A DNA stretch of 64,000 nt from Actinopolymorpha sp. NPDC004070. Its GTDB lineage: Bacteria; Actinomycetota; Actinomycetes; Propionibacteriales; Actinopolymorphaceae. Location: positions 1 through 64,000 of the forward strand of contig NZ_JBEXMJ010000007.1 in assembly GCF_040610475.1 (NCBI RefSeq), in the 5' to 3' direction. Numbering within the stretch: the stretch's first letter is position 1; each line of letters starts with the position of its first letter. A model generated the notes under the pieces. That model made no database searches. It saw only the letters and a list, made by a program, of their open reading frames with translations, and was not told the origin of the DNA. Positions 57,935 to 64,000 of this stretch are shown here, in pieces. The position numbers were made by a program, and so were the translations under genes.

Positions 57935-58164
57935 ATGTGGACCACCGGGCAGGTGAGGGTGCGGGTGATGCCGTTGATCCCCTGCACCTGGGCGACGACG
58001 AGCCGGCCGAGCTCGTCGACGTTGTGGGCCTCGGCCCGGACGATCACGTCGTACGGACCGGTGACGTCCTCGGCGAGAGTGACGCCGGTGATGTGCGAGA
58101 TCTCCTCGGCGACCTCGGCCGCCCTGCCGACCTCGGTCTGGATGAGGATGTAGGCCTGAACCAT
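57931..58164 (-). CDS. Stand-alone Lrp/AsnC ligand-binding (RAM) domain protein
   Basis: Protein of 77 residues that contains only the effector half of Lrp/AsnC regulators (MVQAYILIQTEVGRAAEVAEEI, cited by AYILIQTEVG; GPYDVIVRAEA; GINGITRTLTC). There is no DNA-binding domain. Such stand-alone RAM proteins bind amino acids and may modulate full-length Lrp partners. GAGAGGAC lies before the ATG. It is coupled to the DUF3515 gene by overlap. Confidence 0.85.
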   Translation of the reverse strand: MVQAYILIQTEVGRAAEVAEEISHITGVTLAEDVTGPYDVIVRAEAHNVDELGRLVVAQVQGINGITRTLTCPVVHI

Positions 58165-58526
58165 CGATACGTCCTCTCGGGCTGGAGGGCCTCACCTCGC
58201 GGTCGTTCGCACGATCGTCTCGGTGGTGATGCTCCAAGGTCGGTCAAGTGAGTGAGCACGGTACCGCGAGGCGGCCGCTCCGCGCGCCCCCACCCTGCCA
58301 GCCGCCGGCCCGCGATCCTCGCCGCGACGCCGCTCGGCGGCAAACCTGAGGGATGTTTCAGACGCTACCCCCGAGCGGCCCGTCGACAAGGGCGCGCGGC
58401 GGAGGTGCTCGGCAGGGTGCGCCGCCAAGGGTGCGCCGCCAAGGGTGCACCGTGCCGGTTCCCGCCGGGATGGGACACGGCACGATGAGGGCTGACATCA
58501 ACGACGCGAGGTCAGGAGCGGCGCAG
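58165..58526. other. 362-base gap between RAM-domain gene and thiL
   Basis: This is a divergent promoter region. It includes a direct repeat of GGGTGCGCCGCCAA (about 58415-58445, two copies, with a third partial GGGTGCACC). No supported gene is seen. The thiL ribosome binding site AGGAG (58514-58518) lies at the end. Confidence 0.4.
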
Positions 58527-59564
58527 GTGACGCAGATCAGGGGAACTCAGGCGGGCTCTCGACGACCGGCCGGCGGCGCCGAGGGTGCCGGCGGCACCGT
58601 GGCGGAGCTGGGGGAGTTCGGGCTCATCGCGGCGATGAGCGCGCGCCTCCCGACCGGCCCGGACGTCCTGCTGGGCCCCGGTGACGACGCGGCCGTGATC
58701 TCGGCTCCGGACAACCGCGTGGTCGCCACCACCGACATGCTGGTGGAGGGGCGGCACTTCCGCCGCGACTGGTCGCCGGCGTACGACGTGGGCCGCAAGG
58801 CGGCGGCGCAGAACCTCGCCGACGTCGCGGCCATGGGCGCGGTACCCACCGCGCTGCTGGTGAGCTTCGGTGCACCGCCGGACCTGCCGGCGCAGTGGGC
58901 GCTGGACTTCGCCGACGGGCTCCGGGACGAGACGACCGCGGCGGGGGCGTCGGTGGCCGGCGGCGACGTGGTGGCGTCGGGACCGATCGTCGTCTCGATC
59001 ACCGCGCTCGGCACCCTTCAGGGACGCGCGGCGCTGACCCGGTCCGGTGCCCGGCCCGGCGACGTGGTCGCCGTGTGCGGGCGGCTCGGCTGGTCCGCGG
59101 CGGGGCTCACCGTCCTGGGCCGCGGCTTCCGGTCGCCGCGGGTGGTCGTGGAGGCGCACCGCCGGCCGGAGCCTCCGTACGACGCGGGCCCGGAGGCGGC
59201 CGCGCTGGGGGCGAGCGCACTGATCGACGTGAGCGACGGACTGCTCGCCGACCTCGGGCACGTGGCCCGGGCGAGCGGGGTGCGCATCGACGTGGACACC
59301 GCGACCCTGGAGGTCGCCGACCCGCTCCGTGCGGTGGCGGCGGCGATCAACGCCGACCCGCTGGCGTTCGTCCTCACCGGCGGCGAGGACCACGCGCTGG
59401 CCGCGACGTTCGGCCCGGACGCCGACCTCCCCGAGCGGTGGCGGGTCGTCGGCCGGGTGCTGGCGGCGCAGGACGAGGGGCGGCAGAAGGAAGCCGGCGA
59501 GCTGTTCGTGACCGTGAACGGCGAGGAGTACGACGGCCCGACCGGCCACGACCACTTCCGCTGA
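58527..59564 (+). CDS. thiL: Thiamine-monophosphate kinase
   Basis: Phosphorylates thiamine phosphate to thiamine diphosphate, the cofactor needed by IlvB. The protein has 345 residues. The metal-binding LGPGDDAAVI, TTDMLVEGRHF, NLADVAAMGA and ALIDVSDGLLADLGH blocks are all present. GTG 58527 is chosen from AGGAG 8 bases upstream; in-frame starts farther up, such as ATG 58485, would add a low-complexity extension. It ends at a bidirectional hairpin shared with rpmB. Confidence 0.93.
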   Translation: MTQIRGTQAGSRRPAGGAEGAGGTVAELGEFGLIAAMSARLPTGPDVLLGPGDDAAVISAPDNRVVATTDMLVEGRHFRRDWSPAYDVGRKAAAQNLADVAAMGAVPTALLVSFGAPPDLPAQWALDFADGLRDETTAAGASVAGGDVVASGPIVVSITALGTLQGRAALTRSGARPGDVVAVCGRLGWSAAGLTVLGRGFRSPRVVVEAHRRPEPPYDAGPEAAALGASALIDVSDGLLADLGHVARASGVRIDVDTATLEVADPLRAVAAAINADPLAFVLTGGEDHALAATFGPDADLPERWRVVGRVLAAQDEGRQKEAGELFVTVNGEEYDGPTGHDHFR

Positions 59565-59597
59565 GGCCGGGCCGCAGACCCGGCCCCGGACACGCCA

Positions 59598-59633
59598 CGT
59601 GGCCGGCCACCCCCGAGGGGGTGACCGGCCACG
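59598..59633. terminator. Bidirectional hairpin terminator between thiL and rpmB
   Basis: CGTGGCCGG (59598-59606) pairs exactly with CCGGCCACG (59625-59633), with an inner ACCCCC/GGGGGT. It lies between convergent genes. Confidence 0.8.
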
Positions 59634-59707
59634 ACAGTCAGTCGATCTTCGTACGATTCAGGTTGTGGTACGGCGTTCGGCGCGGCCCCACGCGAGTGGG
59701 GCCCGGA

Positions 59708-59893
59708 TCAACGAGTGACCTTGCCCGCCTTGAGGCAGGAAGTGCAGACATTGACCCGCTTCGGGGTGCCGTGGACGGTCGCACGAACCCGCTGGATGTT
59801 GGGGTCGAAGCGTCGACGGGTGCGCCGCTTCGAGTGCGACACGTTGTTGCCGAAGCCGGGCCCCTTGCCACATACGTCGCAGACGGCAGCCAC
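59708..59893 (-). CDS. rpmB: 50S ribosomal protein L28
   Basis: Ribosomal protein of 61 residues. It retains the zinc-type cysteines in [13 protein letters not shown] and [11 protein letters not shown], so it is the C+ form, and the basic middle [11 protein letters not shown] is typical. GTG 59891-59893 follows GGGAGA. It is divergent from recG, with 162 bases between them. Confidence 0.95.
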   Translation of the reverse strand: MAAVCDVCGKGPGFGNNVSHSKRRTRRRFDPNIQRVRATVHGTPKRVNVCTSCLKAGKVTR

Positions 59894-60055
59894 CGGAGAC
59901 TCTCCCGAGCAAAAATGAGGACATGGACCGCTGCCCAGCACACGCCAAGCGCGCGGGGCAACCGGTCGAGAGTATCCGACGCCCACACGAAAGCGCCAAC
60001 CGGCCCGGTGGGGGTGCCGCCCGCTAGCCTCGACGGCAACGACCGTGGAGGTGTG

Positions 60056-62299
60056 ATGGCGAAGCTCCTGCGGCTTCCGGAGAAGGCCGAGCTGGGCATG
60101 CCGTTGTCGGGGTTCGCGAAGGCCGAAGTGCTGAAGGCGATGCGCGATCGGCTGGAGCTCGCGACCCTCGGTGATCTGCTGCGACATTACCCCCGGCGCT
60201 ACGTCCAGCGGGGTGAGCTCACCAACCTCCGTGGGCTCAGCAAGGGCGAGGAGGTCACCGTCCAGGCCGAGATCAAGTCGGTGACGTCCCGGTCGATGAA
60301 GAACCGCCGGGGCAACCTCGTCGAGGTCGTGGTGACCGACGGTTCGGGCGAGCTGAAACTGACCTTCTTCAACCAGAGGTGGCGGGCCAACCAGCTGCAG
60401 CAGGGGATGCGCGGACTCTTCGCCGGCAAGGTCGACTCCTACCACGGCGCCATGCAGCTCAGCCACCCCCACTTCGTACTGTTCGGCGACCGGGGCGGTG
60501 ACTTCTTCGACGCCGAGTCGATCGTGGAGGAGTTCACCGGTGCGCTGATGCCGATCTACCCCTCCACCGCCAAGGCCGCGACCTGGAGCATCGCCCAGAT
60601 CGTGCGCAGCGTGCTGGACGCGCTGGGCGAGGTGCCCGACCCGATACCCGCGCGGGTGCGCGAGCGCCGCGGCCTGCTCGGCCTGCGGGAGGCGTTCGAG
60701 GCCGTGCACCGGCCGGAGTCCTTCGCCGACGTCGAGGCCGCCCGGAAGCGGTTCCGGTTCGAGGAGGCGTTCGTCCTGCAGACCGAGCTGGCCCGGCGCC
60801 GGTCGGCCGCCCGGCAGCTGGCCGCGCGTCCCCGGGTCGCCGAGGAGGGCGGCCTGCGCGCGGCGTTCGAGGCCAGGCTGCCGTTCGCGCTCACCGACGG
60901 CCAGCGCGCGGTCGGGGCCGACATCGAGGCCGACCTGGCCCGCGACCACCCGATGCAGCGGCTCCTGCAGGGTGAGGTGGGCAGCGGCAAGACGGTCTGC
61001 GCGCTGCGGGCCATGCTCACCGTGGTCGACGCGGGTGGCCAGGCGGCGCTGCTCGCGCCCACCGAGGTGCTCGCCCAGCAGCACTACCGCTCCATCACGG
61101 CCCTGCTCGGCCCTCTCGCCGAGCGCGGGTTCATCGGCGGTGCCGACGACGGCACCCGGGTGGCGCTGCTGACCGGTGGGCAGGGCACCGCCGCCCGCCG
61201 CAAGGCGCTGCTGGAGGTGGCCTCCGGCGAGGCGGGGGTGGTCGTGGGTACGCATGCGCTGCTGGAGGACAAGGTGCAGTTCGCCGATCTCGGGCTGGTG
61301 GTGGTCGACGAGCAGCACCGGTTCGGCGTCGAGCAACGCGCCGCGCTCACCGGGAAGGCCGGCGGTGTTCCGCCGCACGTGCTGGTGATGACCGCGACCC
61401 CGATCCCGCGCACGGTCGCCATGACCGTGTTCGGCGACCTGGAGGTCTCCACGCTCAGCGAGCTGCCGAGCGGACGCGCGCCGATCCAGACCAACGTCGT
61501 CCCGCTGGCGGAGAAGCCCGACTGGATCGACCACGTGTGGCGCCGGGTGCGCCAGGAGGTCGGGGCCGGGCGGCAGGTGTACGTCGTCTGCCCGCGGATC
61601 GGCGACGACGAGGGCGCGGGTGGCGCCGGTGGCGAGGACACCGACACCTCCGACCGTCCGGTCGACGCCGAGGCCGACGGCACGCGGGAGATGACCGCGG
61701 TGGTGGCGCTGGCCGCCGAGCTGGCCGAGGGGCCGCTCGCCGGGCTGCGGGTCGAGCTGCTGCACGGCCGGCAGCCCTCGGACGCCAAGGACGCGGTGAT
61801 GCGCAGATTCGCCGCGGGCGAGATCGACGTCCTCGTCGCCACCACGGTGATCGAGGTCGGTGTCGACGTACCCAACGCGTCCACGATGGTGGTGATGGAC
61901 GCCGACTGGTTCGGGGTCTCCCAACTGCACCAGCTGAGGGGCCGGGTCGGCCGCGGCGGCCACCCCGGGTTGTGCCTGCTGGTGACCGGAGCGGCCGAAG
62001 GGTCACCGGCGCGAGCCCGGATGGACGCGGTGGCCTCGACCACCGACGGGTTCGAGCTCAGCCGGATCGACCTCGAGCACCGCCGGGAGGGGGACGTCCT
62101 CGGCGCCGACCAGTCAGGCCGGCGGTCGAGCCTGCGGATGCTCGCCGTGATCCGGGACGAGAAGGTGATCGCCCAGGCCCGCACCGACGCCGCCGAGGTC
62201 GTCGCTACCGACCCCGGGCTGCGCGGTGAGCCGGCGCTGGCGGAGGCGGTGGCGGCGCTGTACGACGACGACCGAGCCGACTACCTCGAGAAGACCTGA
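60056..62299 (+). CDS. recG: ATP-dependent DNA helicase RecG
   Basis: Remodels stalled replication forks and Holliday junctions. The protein has 747 residues. An N-terminal wedge/OB domain (about 60-160) precedes the helicase core with Walker [10 protein letters not shown] (about 306), the DEQH box in [10 protein letters not shown] (about 419), MTATPIPRT and [12 protein letters not shown], then [12 protein letters not shown] Gly/Asp/Glu-rich insert (about 522-545) lies between motifs IV and V. ATG 60056 follows GGAGG. The frame is open far upstream but only as a shadow of thiL. Confidence 0.95.
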   Translation: MAKLLRLPEKAELGMPLSGFAKAEVLKAMRDRLELATLGDLLRHYPRRYVQRGELTNLRGLSKGEEVTVQAEIKSVTSRSMKNRRGNLVEVVVTDGSGELKLTFFNQRWRANQLQQGMRGLFAGKVDSYHGAMQLSHPHFVLFGDRGGDFFDAESIVEEFTGALMPIYPSTAKAATWSIAQIVRSVLDALGEVPDPIPARVRERRGLLGLREAFEAVHRPESFADVEAARKRFRFEEAFVLQTELARRRSAARQLAARPRVAEEGGLRAAFEARLPFALTDGQRAVGADIEADLARDHPMQRLLQGEVGSGKTVCALRAMLTVVDAGGQAALLAPTEVLAQQHYRSITALLGPLAERGFIGGADDGTRVALLTGGQGTAARRKALLEVASGEAGVVVGTHALLEDKVQFADLGLVVVDEQHRFGVEQRAALTGKAGGVPPHVLVMTATPIPRTVAMTVFGDLEVSTLSELPSGRAPIQTNVVPLAEKPDWIDHVWRRVRQEVGAGRQVYVVCPRIGDDEGAGGAGGEDTDTSDRPVDAEADGTREMTAVVALAAELAEGPLAGLRVELLHGRQPSDAKDAVMRRFAAGEIDVLVATTVIEVGVDVPNASTMVVMDADWFGVSQLHQLRGRVGRGGHPGLCLLVTGAAEGSPARARMDAVASTTDGFELSRIDLEHRREGDVLGADQSGRRSSLRMLAVIRDEKVIAQARTDAAEVVATDPGLRGEPALAEAVAALYDDDRADYLEKT

Positions 62300-62413
62300 G
62301 CCGCTGACCGGCCCGGCGTCGCGCGACGGCCCCGGCCTCGCCGGACCGTCCGGCCCGCCGGGTGGGGCGGGCTGATCCCGGGGCGGTGCCCGGCGTGCGA
62401 GAGGATGGCGGCG

Positions 62414-63578
<1,165 letters not shown>

Positions 63579-63657
63579 CCGGCCCCCGGGCCGAAGGGCG
63601 ACGTCGCCCGAATCCCCGTCGCCGACTCGGCAGGGGCCGCATCGGAAAGGACAGATC

Positions 63658-64000
63658 GTGGACGTGCAGCACAAGCTCGACGAGCTCCGCCGGATGGTGC
63701 AGAGCGCCCGGTCGGTGCCGCTGTCCGCGTCGTGCCTGGTCAACCGGACGGAGTTGCTCGCCGGGCTCGACGAGGCGCAGCGGATGTTCCCGGAGGAGTT
63801 CGAGACGGCCCGCAAGGTGGCCGCCGAGCGGGACGCGATCGTCGCCGAGGGGCGGGCCGAGGCCGACCGGCTGGTCGCGGAGGCCCGCCGCGAGCGTGCC
63901 GAGCTCGTCGAACGCACCGACATCCATCGCGAGGCCCGCGCCGCCGCCGACGAGCTGACCGCCAAGGCTCAGGAGGAGGCGGAGGGGCTGCGCCGTGAGG
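63658..64000 (+). CDS. Coiled-coil protein, DivIVA/ATP-synthase-b-like (partial, runs off the window)
   Basis: GTG 63658, preceded by GGAAAGGACAG, opens a frame with no stop to the window end (114 codons). The N-terminus VDVQHKLDELRRMVQSARSVPLSASCLVNR is cited by its ends (VDVQHKLDEL and PLSASCLVNR). After about residue 60 it is continuous Ala/Glu/Arg-rich heptad-like coil. Genes directly after coaD in actinobacteria often encode such proteins of the cell-division or cell-wall-synthesis type. The full function cannot be judged from this part. Confidence 0.65.
   Translation, partial: MDVQHKLDELRRMVQSARSVPLSASCLVNRTELLAGLDEAQRMFPEEFETARKVAAERDAIVAEGRAEADRLVAEARRERAELVERTDIHREARAAADELTAKAQEEAEGLRRE

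Noticed and set aside
58895..60055. Upstream extension of the recG frame
   Set aside because: It overlaps thiL in another frame and rpmB on the other strand; recG has a proper GGAGG-ATG start at 60056.

Overview
The window reads as chromosome of a high-GC actinobacterium. Codons are strongly GC-ending, GTG and TTG starts and ATGA stop/start overlaps are common, HU carries a lysine-rich tail, and an F420 gene (cofC) and DUF397, DUF3515, NdgR and PadR family proteins are present. The gene order ligA, gatCAB, ilvBNC, serA, leuB, ilvE, cimA, gltX, ndgR-leuCD, hup, gpsA, ddl, thiL, recG, rsmD, coaD resembles the conserved core of Streptomyces and relatives. I cannot name a genus; Nocardioidaceae/Actinopolymorphaceae-like organisms are possible.

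Layout. (1) 109-7540: an N-acyl-amino-acid / D-amino-acid island with an M20 hydrolase (divergent), a GNAT acyltransferase, an SIS-domain protein, an enolase-superfamily N-acylamino acid racemase, a 12-TM-type permease and an N-acyl-D-amino-acid deacylase. (2) 7551-14120: ligA, an ACT-domain protein and gatCAB for Gln/Asn-tRNA transamidation. (3) 14212-20431: two tandem PQQ-type sugar dehydrogenase lipoproteins, a patatin-like lipase coupled to a 2-hydroxyacid dehydrogenase, and a GT87 mannosyltransferase-like membrane protein. (4) 20574-32188: branched-chain amino acid and serine synthesis (ilvD, ilvB-ilvN-ilvC, serA, leuB, ilvE) with several strong hairpins. (5) 32391-36956: small DUF397-type proteins, an alpha/beta hydrolase, an ArsR-type regulator and an ABC-F protein. 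(6) 37196-42351: cimA with its own attenuator, a conserved unknown, a FAH-family hydrolase and gltX. (7) 42400-47208: a VC0807-type membrane protein, a GNAT/carotenoid-oxygenase fusion, a divergent PadR regulator and a VanW protein. (8) 47304-50483: tRNA-Gln, tRNA-Glu, ndgR and leuCD. (9) 51208-64000: hup, cofC, plsC, gpsA, a Cys/Met PLP enzyme, ddl, DUF3515, a stand-alone RAM domain, thiL, rpmB, recG, rsmD, coaD and the start of a coiled-coil protein.

How the genes work together. The isoleucine/valine/leucine pathway is nearly complete here: CimA makes citramalate, LeuCD and LeuB carry it on to 2-oxobutanoate, IlvBN/IlvC/IlvD make the branched keto acids, and IlvE transaminates them. leuA is not in the window. 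Two of the entry points (ilvB and cimA) are each preceded by a short leader peptide rich in Ile/Val/Leu codons and a T-tract terminator, so attenuation by ribosome stalling is the likely control. NdgR probably acts on leuCD through a palindrome between them.

The most notable observations are the racemase island with both an L-side and a D-side deacylase, the two attenuators whose leader peptides may be translated leaderless, a glutamyl-tRNA synthetase whose KMSKS-type loop has lost its lysine and arginine, an uninterrupted GNAT-carotenoid oxygenase reading frame, and a perfect 26-bp palindrome upstream of serA. No insertion sequences, prophage genes, CRISPR arrays or rRNA genes were seen.
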